Origin: Metridium senile
Taxonomy: Eukaryota > Cnidaria > Anthozoa > Actiniaria > Metridiidae
Assembly: GCA_949775045.1 (NCBI GenBank)
Contig: OX459101.1
Coordinates: forward strand, 4,318,465 to 4,382,464
DNA length: 64,000 nt
Direction: 5' to 3'
In this document: one piece after another, positions 45,710 to 58,447 of the stretch
Position numbering within the stretch: the first letter of the stretch is position 1
Layout: each line of letters begins with the position of its first letter
Program-made: the position numbers and the translations under genes
Notes under the pieces: model-generated
Seen by the model: only the letters and a program-made list of their open reading frames with translations
What the model was told of the DNA's origin: nothing
Database searches by the model: none

Positions 45710-48700
45710 ATGGCGTCTTTTGGATTGATCATTTTATTCCTAACTCCAACATTAACCCATGCCTTTGTATTCGAATCAATGGAGCACATGAAAAACTTGA
45801 TTACAATGGAAAAAAGCTTAGAAGAATCTCTAGATAATTATATTACTGCTAGTAGCGATACATACGTACGAACTAAAGAGTTTGCACAACTCGTTCACAA
45901 TCAAACGCAGGCAGCCAAAGATCAGGGTAGTCGTTACTTGGATAGTCCAATCAATGCGTACGCTATCATCAAGAGATTTACTGATGGATGGGGGAGGCTT
46001 GATAACCTAATCAAAATAGGAAAGCAATATCAAGGTAAGGAGGCTCACAGGCATGAAAATTGCAAGCGTTTTCAGTGGAGTTTTTGATTGAAATTAAATT
46101 AAATATCGAGGAATTAGAATTCTACCTCGACAAACGATTAACGTACTAAACGTCAGTAGGTAACTGACTCTCTTTTATACGGTGTATAAGTTACCATTTT
46201 TACTCGGACGAAGGATTAACGTTCTAAACGTCAGTAAGTAACACTCTCTTTTATACGGTGTTTAAGTTACTACTTTAAATTCCTTGCGACGAAGTATATT
46301 GACGTCCTAAACGTCAGTAAGTAACACTCTCTTTTATACGCTGTATAAGCTTTACTCTCGATCACGAATAACAAAAAAAACACACACACACACACTTTGA
46401 TATTCTACTTTTTATCGTTTTTGTTCTATTACTATCTTTATGATGTTTCCTGCATTTACTTTTAAAATGTGAGTGGCATTCTTTTTTAACTTAATATAGG
46501 AGGTAATTGAAACTTAATTTGAAATATATACATTCAATGTCCTAAACGTCAGTAACAAAACTCACTTTTATACGGTGTATAAGTTACCACTTTTACCGTA
46601 CTCCGGCGAATTAATTAAGAATTAACGGATGAAACGTCAGTAAGTACTATACCACTCCCTTTTATACCGTGTAGAGGTTTTCACTGAAACATTAAAACAA
46701 AGTTGCGGGTCAAAAAATTTATGGAGTTGACAACTATAAGCGTTAATTAGCTAGTTCAGTGTCTGTCTTGTGATATAGTATTTACAGTACACATTTTGTA
46801 GCTTGTGGTTTTATTATATCTGATACTGATATGCAAATTATTTCCGAAATACCAGTAAACAGCTGTTTCATAAGTATCAACAATTTAAATTTTTTTTCTC
46901 TCTTCCACGCAACTCTGAAGACCGTCGGCAACATAGGCTAACCAGGCTAACCTGAGAGTCAAATACGGATGCGTGGCAAAATTGCCAATGTTGAAATTAA
47001 AAATTTCGGACTATACTGAGTGTTTGAAGTCGATTTATAAGCAATTCCCTGCAGAATGTATATAACTCAAGCTTAAATTTTCGTGCTCATAACCATAGCA
47101 ATTAATTTATTGTATTTTTTACTGTTAAACTGTAATTCTATTCTATTCCATTCCATTCCATTCCATTCCATTCTGTTCTATTCTATTTTATTGTTTTGTA
47201 TTCCATTCTCTTCTATTCTATTCTATTCTATTCTGTTCAATTCTATTCTATCATATCCTATTCTATTCTACTCTATTCTATTCTACTCTACTCTATTCTA
47301 TTCTATTCTATTCTATTCTATTCTATTCTATTCTATTCTATTCTATTCTATTGTTTTCTATTCTATTCTATTCTATTCTATTCTATTCCTTCTATTCTAT
47401 TCTATTCTATTGTTTTCTATTCTATTCTATTCTTTTTTTATTCTATTCTATTCAGTTTATTCTATTTTATTCTATTCTATTCTATTTTATTCTATTCTAT
47501 TTATTCTATTCTTTTCTATTCTATTCTATTTATTCTTTTCTATTCTATTCTATTTATTCTATTCTATTATGTTCTATTCTATTCTATTCTATTTTATTCT
47601 ATTCTATTTATTCTATTCTATTCTATTTATTCTATTCTATTTATTCTATTCTATTCTATTCTATTTATTCTATTCTATTATGTTCTATTCTATTCTATTT
47701 ATTCTATTCTATTATGTTCTATTCTATTCTATTTATTCTATTCTATTATGTTCTATTCTATTCTATTCTATTTTATTCTATTCTATTTATTCTATTTATT
47801 CTATTCTATTCTATTTATTCTATTCTATTATGTTCTATTCTATTCTATTCTATTTTATTCTAGTCTAGTCTATTCTATTTATTCTATTTTATACTATTCT
47901 ATTTATTTTATTCTATTATTTTCTATTCTAGTCTATTCGTTTTTTATTCTATTCTATTTATTCTATTCTTTTCTATTCTATTCTATTCTATTCTATTCTA
48001 TTTATTCTATTCTATTCTATTTATTCTATTCTTTTCTTTTCTATTCTATTCTATTCTATTTATTCTATTCTATTATTTTCTATTCTATTCTATTCTATTT
48101 ATTCTATTCTATTCTATTTATTCTATTCTATTTATTCTATTCTATTCTATTCTATATTTTATTCTATTCTATATCATTCATTATTAATCCATCCATCCAT
48201 TCATTGCATCATTCATCCATCCATTCATTCATTCAATCAATTATTCATCCATCCATTCATTCATTCAATCAATTATTCATCCATACATCCATTCATTTAA
48301 TCAATCCATTCAATCGACCGTCCGTCCGTCCGTCCATCATTTAATTCATTATTCATCCATCCATCCATCTATTAACCCATTCTGTTTTTTCCAAATCCAG
48401 ATTTGATGGACTTGTTAAACAAGACTAATACTAAGATACCTACCAAAGACAACGTCGATTTTTTTGGTGCTATAGCCGCTATTGTAAGGCTACAAAACAC
48501 ATACAACCTAACGACACGGTCAATTGTGGACGGACACATACCAGGTTGCCTGGCGACCACACCGATGACCGCTGATGACTGTTATGAGTTCGGCTCAGCG
48601 GCATACAAATCACATCAATTTATGAGATCACGTGAGTGGATAGAAGAAGGGATCCGATTGGTTAAAAAACCTGGGTACGATGGGAGCACGACATTAGCGA

Positions 48701-50993
48701 GTCTTTTGGAATATCTAGCGTGGGTCGAATATTTGGTAAGTAGAAATGTACGAGTCAAATCCAAAGGTGCCCATCCCCCCCCCGGGCAAACCCCCGGGCA
48801 TTTGACTTTTTGAAAAAAAATTGGTCAAATTCCCCACCATCTGGGCAAACTGAACAGTCAAATGCCCCACTATTGAAACAACAGAATGGTCAAATGCCCG
48901 CCCCTCGAGCTCGAGTCAGTGATAAACTCAAATTTTACTTTAAGTAGAAAAGAAAATACTTAAACTTCCTTCTACTACATGACGTCTCATGAACATGGTA
49001 GACAAAACTTGTACAATCAAATATGAAGGGAAATTTCAAAAAACGTTGAAGAAGAGAATGGTTATTGGCAATTTTTGATTGGTGATTGCACGACCGAAAG
49101 ATGGATCTCGATATAATTCACAAATCTATCTTAAAAACTGAAATAACTTGGATTTTCTTTGCACTTTTCGACTCTAAAACACAAAGACAAGCATTTATAC
49201 TTCGTCAATTTAATTTTACTTGTGAAAGAACAGTACCCAGAGCTCCTTTGCAATCGCTGTTTGTCAATCGCCAATTCTTTCTGACGTTTTTTGAGATAGG
49301 TGTATAACAAGGAAAAACTATCTATCAATTCTTTGCTTTTCGTTTCCGTTCCCGTGTGACTTTTGCCTGATCATGGGCTACCTGTGGTTAGGACTCCAAT
49401 GCTTTCTGGGTATTTTTAAAGATGGCCGACACTCGTCAAATGCCCGCCCGTTCAAGTAGCTAATCGGCGTCAAATTCCCCACTATACGGAACCCAAGTCT
49501 TGTCAAATGCCCGGGGTTTGCCCGGGGGGGGGATGGGCACCTTTGGATTTGACTCGTACAAAACTACGACGCTGAATATTAATAATATAATATTTATTTC
49601 TATAGCGCAAATTTAACAATTCTCGGTTTTCATTGACGTCATCAAAAATATTTCAGGCATAATAAGAGTATATACACGTGAGAGTAAAACATTGTAATTT
49701 TGCAAAAATCCAAGTAAACCGAGTTTTTGCTGTTAAGATATGAACTATTTTATATGCTATTTTTTTGGTAAGAATGTATGGAGCCGCCATGTTGTTGTAC
49801 AGTTTGTGGACAAAAGTTCAGGCGTCGAAAATACAATTTAACTCAAACCAAAACGCATCAGAGGTGAAAAGTTTAATCAACAATCAATTTCGTTTATAAA
49901 TTTACATCTTTTTACAGCTCTAGAAAACGTGTGACAATGTTGCGTGACGTGAATTTCGATTCGAATATCCAGCCTTCTGCGATTTATAGTTTAGATTTTA
50001 GCGTTTTGATGACGTCACATCAAATGCGCTGAAATTAAAGACCCATGGTCACTTACCAGCATGCAGCGCGCTGGAGACTGAATTTCATGGACCATGAAAA
50101 TCGAACATTCAGTAAATTTAACGTAAATGTAAATGTACTTATTATATATTTAGTGAAAATATCCTGAATAACCTTTATGTTTTTGCAGACTGGCAACAAT
50201 GAAAAAGCTCTGAATATTACTAGAGAACTCATTAGGTTTGGTACGTATCATAGATATCTAAGAAACAGAACCGGTATCACTGATGATCAACATACGGTAC
50301 TAATCCTAATTTTAATCAATCAATTTTAATTAATTTAGGTTCTTATTATTGATCGCTCACACATTTCAACATCTTTTGGTTGTTATGCTATTTGATACTG
50401 TTTTGTGAAATCTCGAACGTGATTGGACAAAAGCAATGTCCAAAATATTGCCAAATCTGGCAAGTAACCGAACTGTTAATTAATCAGCTTAATGATGATG
50501 GTCGATCTTAATCGAAATCATACTCACGCGAATCACAATTGCATATATTATTACCGGCTATCACTCTTCGCAATCATCATCATCACCGACACCATTATCA
50601 CCATCTTCATCGCCATCAACATCAGCACTACCACCATTATAATCATTATCGTCACTATCATCATTATATTACCATCATTATCATCTTCTTCATAACTATC
50701 ATCATCATCACCATCATATCACCGGCCAACACCACCAGTGTTATCAACACATTCACCATTATCCTCATCATCATCACAACCACCATTCTTATATGTATCA
50801 TAATAACCATCATCCGATCATTATCACGATCATTACTCAAAATCACCATTAACATCATCTTCATCATTACCCCTATTATGATATCAGCAGTATAAAATAA
50901 AGTAAAGTAACCTTAATTAACGTCGGTAACTCGTGACAGTCATAGACTGATAAACTTGAGGCCGACGGTGCTCATTTTACTCCCCCCTCTCCA

Positions 50994-51025
<32 letters not shown>

Positions 51026-54000
51026 CTTAAAGCTACACGGAAAGGAGAGAAGTCGAAACAAGGATGCGAGGCCACTGGGAATCACTCGGGACCTCTCGCA
51101 CAGAATGCCGCGCAATAACCAACTGTGCCATAATTGCTCATATTATCATTATCTTTTTCAGCTCCATACGAGGTCAAATATCAAAATAACGAGATTCACT
51201 ATAGTCATATTGTTGAGCACGAGACGCCATTTACGCCGGCACAGATGGTTGCAAGAAATGAGTCTGTGTCTACAAAGGAGTTTATTAACTCAACGTATTC
51301 AAGACTATGCCAGGGGAAACCAGTGGAGGTAATAATGTTGTCCATCGTTATCGTGATGAGTTATCATTGTCGTTATCATTACCGTTATCGTTATCGTTAC
51401 CGTTATCATTATCGGTATCATTGTCGTTATCATTATCGTTATCTTCGGGTCATATCATTATCATTATTATCTTGATCGTTATCATTAATATTAAACTTAT
51501 TTTGTACATTATCATTATCATTATCGTTATCACTATTATTATATCGTTATTTTGATCATTATTACGCACGATTATATGTCATTAACGTTATCATTGTCTT
51601 GATCATTATCGCTATCATTATCGATCAATATCATTATCGTTATCTTAATTGATTATCATCATTATCATTATCATCATCGTTATCATGCATTATCGTTATC
51701 GTTATCGCTATTGAATAGGGGACCTCTTCTTGAAACGCTTCTTGGATACAATAGCCTTTTCATCATTTCTGTCTTAGCTTCTATACATGTTGCATAGTTG
51801 TTTATGATTAGTGCGGTATGCATACAGACTCAAAAGCAACGATTTATCCAAGAGTCTACTCCTGGCCCAAAAGTCGCCCTTAAACGCCTTAAGATGCCCA
51901 AAGTTGCCCTAGATCGCCCCCATTATTCCTCAAAATCTCTTAAGACGTCTTAGGGGTGGACCATTTAACTCTTGAGGGGGTGGGGGGTGGTTGGATGATT
52001 TTGAAAAAAAAATTTCCTGCAAGCCAAAATCGCCACTGAAATCTTTGCTGTTCTATAAAATAAATTCCGTGCGTATGCCAGCGGGCTAAAAAACAATTTC
52101 TGCACGGACCAAATCACCCCCCCCCCCCCCCCCCCTCAAAAGTCAAATGGTCCACACCCCTTAGGGCGACTTCTTGGCCCGGAGTAGGTGTTATCGATAA
52201 CTGATTATTGTTTTCATCCCTTACAGGTGAATCATAGTCAAGACACGAGTCAATTGACGTGTTGGTTTCATGGCAACCATGATCCTCGCCTTATCCTTAA
52301 GCCATTCAAGATTGAGCAAATCAGTGCAAAACCAAAAATATATATGGTTAGAGAATTTCTCAGAGATAATGAAGCGACGAGAATCAAGGAACTTGCAACT
52401 CCCCTGGTAACTATATCTGTCTGTCTGTCTGTCGGTCTGTCAATAGACCAGTTTCATGTTATCTAGCACCGCTGTACTGTTTAACAAAAGGAGCATTTGC
52501 ACAGGGATAGCCTGTTTTCGATTGTCAAGCGATGACATTTGTTTGTGCTTTGCTTGGAATTTGTGAATATTTTGACAAAAAATCGAGGCTCAGTCTGTAG
52601 AAATGCGCCTTCTCTCAGAAAAACTGGAGTATTTGTTTGTTCGAGGGTTTTTATAAAGTCGTTTGATAAGCTGATTGGTTGATTGATATAATTGATTGCT
52701 TTCTGGCTCCGTTGCCTGCAGTAGATTGGCTGATGCTTTTCTTACCTCTCTGAGTCCATCCTCGGGAACCAATATTATGTCACTCGTTTCTCGCTCCCTG
52801 CCCAGGGTTTTTTTTTTCAGGGAGCGAGAAACGAGTGACAGAATATAACCCCTGGTTTCCCGAGGATACTCCGCTGAATCAGGTCCACTCAAACAATTAC
52901 ATCTTTCTATTTTAATTATGTCTTCTGTCTATTCCAGTTATCTCGAGCCACAGTATTTAACCCCAAAACGGAAAAACTTGAAAACGCCGACTACAGAGTA
53001 GCAAAGAGGTTTGTAAAAATCGACTATTTTAAATAAGGATAAGGATAAGTGTTATGTAAAGTTGATCGACGTCTCGCTAGAGACTCACACAGGTTCCCCG
53101 TAGGTGGGGTGGAGGTGGGTTACTCGAGTGATGGGGGAGACTCCCATATATGGAAAATGCGGAGATGTTCTTTGGACATTTCAAAAGCGACCCCTAAAAG
53201 TGCTGGCATGACTGTGATAAAGTCATTATATCGATCACTTCTGTAATTCTGCTACTCCCCCACCCCCTTGGCAATGTTGAGAAGGGAGTAATTGTTTGGT
53301 GCTTATGTGGTTGACAATTCAATGCACTATCATCTGGGAGAGGGGGGGATGGGTTACTCCCTTTGTCCAAGTGGTAGGGGTGATTGGCGGAGGTTTTGAA
53401 AACGACCCCTAAAAGGTAGTCTACGCACCGATTAAAATAACTGTTAAAACCTTGCTGATTTCAACCCCTAAAAGGTACGGATGTACGATGTTCTTGCCAG
53501 CCAAGCTTAGTTTAGCAACAAAGCAGAATAAAAATCACCCTTAAAGTAACGGATTCATTGCATAACTGCTTAGTCTGAACCCTAAAAGGACCCTAAAAGG
53601 TACGCACAGTAAATCAGTTTTCAACCCTAAAAGGTACGCCGATCACCCCTACCACTTTGACAAAGAGAGAACATACGGAACATACGGAACATACGAACAT
53701 ACGGGAGAACGGAAGCGAATGTTGTATAGTACCTATAAAACTCCAACGTTCGTTCGTTCATCTTGTACTAAAATTGTCAAGATAAAAGTAAATTTTGTCG
53801 AAAAAATTCAAGTTAGAACTTATTCAAATCAGGACGATTTTGTATCTAAAATACAACCTTCACGGCTATGATTTCTTTTGTTAATTTCTCATGAATTATT
53901 AATGGTTTTTGCGTTTCGAAGCAACCACTGGATTTGTGTATTGTTGGTTTCAGTGCATGGCTGGACAACCATATGGACGACGTTGTTGCCAGGGTGAACT

Positions 54001-54081
54001 ACCGAGCATCCGTTATGGCGGGATTGGATTATCATTGTGCTGAACACCTACAGGTACATACAGACAGACAGACAACGACAT

Positions 54082-54132
<51 letters not shown>

Positions 54133-57100
54133 ACGACATACAGAAATATATAATTATATAAGAAAAGACAGACAGACAAGCAGACAGACAGAAAGACATA
54201 GAGGTAGAGAGATAAATCACACAGATAGACAGACAGACAGACAGACAGACAGGCAAACAGATAGGGCAGGCAAACAGATAGACAGGCAAACAGATAGACA
54301 AACAGACAACGACATACAGAAATATATAATTATATAAGAAAAGACAGAGAGCGACAAGCAGACAGACAGAAAGACATAGAGGTAGAGAGATAAATCACAC
54401 AGATAGACAGACAGACAGACAGGCAAACAGATAGACAGGCAAACAGATAGACAGGCAAACAGATAGACAAACAGACAATGACATACAGGAATATATAATT
54501 ATATAAGAAAAGACAAGCAGACAGACAGACAGACAGGCAGACATAGAGGTAGAGAGGTAAATCACACAGACATACAAATAGACAGCGACATACAGAAATA
54601 CAATATAAAAGTAGGCACACAGAAAGGCAGACAGACAGACACTTACATACAAACCGACAGCATATATGTAGAAAGATATATTAGACAGGCAGAAATACAT
54701 ACATACAATACATATAAGCAAAGACATATATAAAGACATATATAAGAAAAGACAGGTAGACAGGCCAGCAGAAAGGCATTATAACAACTTATAATACCTT
54801 TTTGCTGTTTGTACGTATAGGTCGGCAACTATGGAATGGGAGGACAGTATGAGCAACACGTTGATTTTGGGGTAGGCATCATCATAAACAATAACATCAT
54901 CTATTCCATTCTCATCGTCAATCTCATAATCGTCATCATACAATACTATCGTCATTATCATCACCATCAATATAATCCTTATCACCATCATCATCAATAA
55001 CATCATCTATTCCATTCTCATCGTCAATCTTCATAATCACCATCATGCAATACCATCATCATTATCATCACCATCAATATAATCATTATCACCATCATCA
55101 TCAATACCATCATCTATTCCATTCTCATCGTCAATCTTCATAATCACCATCATGCAATACCATCATCATTATCATCACCATCAATATAATCCTTATCACC
55201 ATCATCATCAATACCATCATCTATTCCATTCTCATCGTCAGTCTTCATAATCACCATCATGCAATACCATCATCATTATCATCACCATCAATATAATCCT
55301 TATCACCATCATCATCAATACCATCATCTATTCCATTCTCATCGTCAGTCTTCATAATCACCATCATGCAATACCATCATCATTATCATCACCATCAATA
55401 TAATCCTTATCACCATCATCATCAATACCATCATCTATTCCATTCTCATCGTCAGTCTTCATAATCACCATCATGCAATACTATCATCATTATCATCACC
55501 ATCAATATAATCCTTATCACCATCATCAACAATAACATCATCTATTCCATTCTCATCGTCAGTCTTCATAATCACCATCATGCAATACCATCATCATTAT
55601 CATCACCATCAATATAATCCTTATCACCATTATAAACAATACCATCATCTATTCCATTCTCATCGTCAGTCTTCATAATCACCATCATGCAATACCATCA
55701 TCATTATCATCACCATCAATATAATCCTTATCACCATCATCATCAATACCATCATCTATTCCATTCTCATCGTCAGTCTTCATAATCACCATCATGCAAT
55801 ACCATCATTATTATCATCACCATCAATATAATCCTTATCACCATCATCATCAAAAACATCATCTATTCCATTCTCATCGTCAATCTTCATAATCACCATC
55901 ATGCAATACTATCGTCATTATCATCACCATCAATATAATCCTTATCACCATCAATACCATCATCTATTCCATTCTCATCGTCAGTCTTCATAATCACCAT
56001 CATGCAATACCATCATCATTATAATCACCATCAATATAATCCTTATCACCATCATCATCAATAACATCATTTATTCCATTCTCATCGTCAGTCTTCATAA
56101 TCACCATCATGCAATACCATCATCATTATCATCACCATCAATATAATCCTTATCACCATCATCAACAATACCATCATCTATTCCATTCTCATCGTCAATC
56201 TTCATAATCACCATCATGCAATACCATCATTATTATCATCACCATCAATATAATCCTTATCACCATCATCATCAATAACATCATCTATTCCATTCTCATC
56301 GTCAGTCTTCATAATCACCATCATGCAATACCATCATTATTATCATCACCATCAATATAATCCTTATCACCATCATCATCAATAACATCATCTATTCCAT
56401 TCTCATCGTCAGTCTTCATAATCACCATCATGCAATACCATCATCATTATTATCATTACCATTATTATAATCATCATCGCCATCTTCATCAATACCACCA
56501 TCAGCATTATCACCCTCGTCATCATCATCGTCAATACTGTCATCGTCGTCTTCATCATTATCATCATAATAATTATCAATCACCACCATCATCATTATCA
56601 TCACCATCATAAATTATAATCATCATCACCATCATCATCAATACCATCATCAGCATTATCACCCACGTCATCATCATCGTCAATACTGTCATCGTCGTCT
56701 TCATCATTATCATCATCATAATCATCATCAGCATTATCATCGTAATACCATCTTCATCATCATCGTCAATAATGTCATCGCCGTCTTCATCATTATCATC
56801 ATAATAATCATCATCAATACCACCATCATCATTACTATCATCACCATCATAGATTATAATCATCATCGTTATCATCATCAACACCAACGATATTGTTTTC
56901 ATTCCAGGATCCTGGTACTCCTATAGAAAGAGATCCAGTCAAGGGTAACCGCATCGCGACACTTCTTATCTACGTAAGTAAATATTTATGCTCCCTATGC
57001 GTTCTATTAATATTACTTCGTTAGGTGGGAAATCATAATGACCAAATGCTATATATATATGAATAATCCTGCTGCTCGTTGAGGCCTGCCCCTGGACCTT

Positions 57101-58447
57101 AAATCGCCGTAATTTAATGCGATTTAAAGCGATTTAAGGCGATTTAAGAAAATATGGCCAAACTTCGAGTGAAGTTTTAAGGCGTTTTAGTGCGGTTTAA
57201 GGCGATTTAAGGCGATTTAAGGCGATTTAAGGCGATTTAATGCGATTTAATGCGATTTAAGGTCCAGGGGCAGGCCTGTTGAATCAGACGCAATATTCTG
57301 CATTGGATTCAAATAAAACCAACTATTTAAAAAAAAAAATGGGAACTAGCGAGTAAACAACTAGTATATCAGTGCTGCGTCGGTGTTTGGTATAAACGAT
57401 ATAGGCAGTACATGTAGAATTTAAATTAATTTGTAACACCGTAAAAAAAAACTGAACTTTACTAACGTTTCGAGCTTTAGCCGCTTAGTTGAAAAAAGAA
57501 AACGGTTGTCAAAACTAAAAGTATAAAACATATACAACTATTTTTTCTAGATTGCTAAGAACAATTTCATAAATCATATAAACTCTTCTTCACTAAAAGG
57601 GGCTGGTGTTGTGCAGTGAATTTGTTTTTCAAAAGAGGCATAAATCGTCATTTGCGGCCGTACGCGTTCACTCCGGAGACCTTATTTTTGACAAAAAGAG
57701 ACAATTTCTTATTGCTTTGTATATCTTTATAAAAGATGTATCTATTGTTTATCATTTCAGTTAAATGAAGTACCTTCTGGTGGAGCCACGGTATTTTTAC
57801 ATGCAGGCGTTCAAGTACTACCCTCGAAGGTTGGTTAACAATAGATGATGATGATGATGGTGATGACACTGACGAAGACATACGTTGATGACAGACGTTT
57901 TTAATGATAGCGATGACGAAAATGATGATGATGGTAGTTACAATCAATGCAAGATGATGATATTGGTGATGATAATGATGACAACCATTACCATAGTGAT
58001 AATGGTGATGATGATGACCATGGTGATGATGATATTAATGTTTGCGATGATCTTGATGTTGATATAGTAGTGAAAGTAGAGTGATGATGATGATGATGGT
58101 TGAGTAGTGGTGGTGATAGTGTTGATAATGATGATGATTATAATTAATGATGATGATGATAATTAAAGACCCTATTTTCTGTCCTTTCAGAACGATGCCG
58201 TGTTCTGGTTCAACCTTAAGCGATCCGGCGAAGGGGACTACAGTACATTACACGCAGGATGTCCCGTAATGTGCGGAAATAAATGGGGTAAGAAAATTAC
58301 CCAGTAGTCCTTTGCGAGCATAATAAACACTCCAATAAATTCAAAACTAATTCGCTCATATTTTTTCTACTTTCAGTTGCCAATAAGTGGTTCAGAATCA
58401 AAGGAAATATTTTCCGACGACCATGTGCACTGGACAAGAACCTTTAA
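45710..58447 (+). CDS. P4HA: Gene C: collagen prolyl 4-hydroxylase alpha subunit, divergent paralogue (12 exons, 527 aa)
   Basis: Exons: 45710-46034, 48401-48735, 50189-50240, 51162-51328, 52227-52406, 52938-53008, 53954-54053, 54821-54871, 56908-56973, 57761-57829, 58191-58287, 58377-58447. All introns are GT-AG; 1584 nt in frame with a TAA stop. Same ER-lumen Pro 4-hydroxylation role by family. Seen: signal peptide about 1-18; N-terminal region; substrate-binding region about 180-237 (DDCYEFGSAAY, REWIEEG); cysteine pair in exons 4 and 5; dioxygenase domain with H423, D425, H493 and K503; second cysteine pair C496 and a C-terminal RRPC. Unusual: the iron motif reads YEQHVDFG rather than YEPHFDFA, the HxD exon is one codon short, and the lysine motif is GCPVMCGNKW with an extra Cys at 500. 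Only one 71-nt exon-6 copy is seen (type 9-like, LSRATV). Starts 2.4 kb from gene B, head to head. Confidence 0.94.
46130..46685. repeat. Five dispersed ~50-70-bp copies in gene C intron 1
   Basis: 'taaacgtcagtaagtaacac' 'tctcttttatacggtgtata' occurs at about 46150, 46225, 46305, 46545 and 46635, with decay. Relatives of the 'aacgtcagtaaag...cggtgttac' family. Confidence 0.75.
47130..48180. repeat. (TTCTA)n satellite, ~1 kb
   Basis: Nearly pure 'ttcta' pentanucleotide with 'tttattcta' variants in gene C intron 1. All three forward frames stay open because the repeat lacks stops; not coding. Confidence 0.96.
48180..48372. repeat. (ATCC/ATTC)n tract
   Basis: 'catccatccattcattc' repeats and a 'cgtccgtccgtc' run; ends about 25 bases before the exon 2 acceptor. 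Confidence 0.9.
48747..49560. mobile_element. 814-bp inverted-repeat element beside gene C exon 2 donor
   Basis: Ends 'tgtacgagtcaaatccaaag' 'gtgcccatcccccccc' 'gggcaaacccc.gggcatt' are mirrored almost perfectly over about 63 bases. Internal 'gtcaaatgcccg' motifs. Starts 11 bases after the exon ends. No transposase seen. Confidence 0.88.
50560..50885. repeat. (ATC)n tract, gene C intron 3
   Basis: Degenerate 'catcatcacc' trinucleotide sequence. Confidence 0.88.
51340..51715. repeat. (GTTATC/ATTATC)n tract, gene C intron 4
   Basis: 'cgttatcattatcgttatc' hexanucleotide variants beginning about 12 bases after the exon 4 donor. Confidence 0.92.
51857..52186. mobile_element. Inverted-repeat element ending 40 bases before gene C exon 5
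   Basis: Outer pair 'tactcctggcccaaaagtcg' 'ccctta' / 'ttagggcgacttcttggccc' 'ggagta'. Inner pair 'ttaggggtggaccatttaac' / 'aaatggtccacacccctt'. A poly-C run is at about 52116-52135. Confidence 0.85.
52447..52630. mobile_element. 'ccagttcatgttatctagca' element, degraded copy
   Basis: Shares 'tgttatctagca.cgctgta' and 'acaaaagg' with the better preserved element at 61391-61623. Confidence 0.7.
52752..52872. repeat. Palindrome with ~48-bp arms
   Basis: 'tcctcgggaaccaatattat' 'gtcactcgtttctcgctccc' mirrored by 'gggagcgagaaacgagtgac' ... 'ggtttcccgagga'. Confidence 0.85.
53352..53672. mobile_element. Full copy of the 'ctaaaaggtacg' MITE family
   Basis: 'tactccctttgtccaagtgg' 'taggggtgat' on the left and 'atcacccctaccactttgac' 'aaag' on the right. 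Same interior as 4077-4235. A related fragment precedes it at about 53095-53260. Confidence 0.85.
53690..53920. mobile_element. Copy of the 'gtcaagataaaagtaaat' dispersed family
   Basis: Shares 'aaaattgtcaagataaaagt' 'aaat' and 'aacttat.caaatcaggac' with 60790-61030 and 39310-39500. Confidence 0.65.
54055..54765. repeat. (CAGA)n with ~190-bp higher-order units
   Basis: 'cagacagacagaca' runs alternate with 'cgacatacagaaatatataa' 'ttatataagaaaagaca' and 'agacatagaggtagagag'. Begins within 10 bases of the gene C exon 7 donor. Confidence 0.93.
54880..56440. repeat. ~108-bp ATC-rich satellite, ~14 copies, gene C intron 8
   Basis: Unit contains 'catctattccattctcatcg' 'tcagtcttcataatcaccat' 'catgcaata' and 'caccatcaatataatcctta' 'tcaccatcat'. 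Confidence 0.94.
56440..56895. repeat. Degenerate (ATC)n with ~250-bp duplication
   Basis: 'catcatcgtcaatactgtca' 'tcgtcgtcttcatcattatc' occurs at about 56525 and 56675; a third variant at about 56760. Ends just before the exon 9 acceptor. Confidence 0.85.
57082..57277. mobile_element. Inverted-repeat element with decamer interior
   Basis: Perfect 26-bp ends 'aggcctgcccctggacctta' 'aatcgc' (57082-57107) and their complement (57252-57277). Interior made of 'gcgatttaag' repeats. Gene C intron 9. Confidence 0.87.
57340..57490. mobile_element. Copy of the 'gcgagtaaactagtatagg' element
   Basis: 'gggaactagcgagtaaacaa' ... 'gtttggtataaacgatat' ... 'gtttcgagctttagccgctt'. Confidence 0.72.
57845..58165. 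repeat. (GAT)n tract, gene C intron 10
   Basis: Degenerate 'gatgatgatggt' repeats filling most of the intron. Confidence 0.9.

Noticed and set aside
47083..48344. Open frames of up to 382 codons rich in Ile, Leu, Phe, Ser and Tyr
   Set aside because: Produced by the TTCTA pentanucleotide, which has no stops in three frames. Intron 1 of gene C.
53009..53953. Second copy of the 71-nt exon in gene C
   Set aside because: No acceptor followed by an L-x-R-A-T-like frame was found; the stretch is MITE sequence. The same search in gene A introns 4 and 5 was negative.
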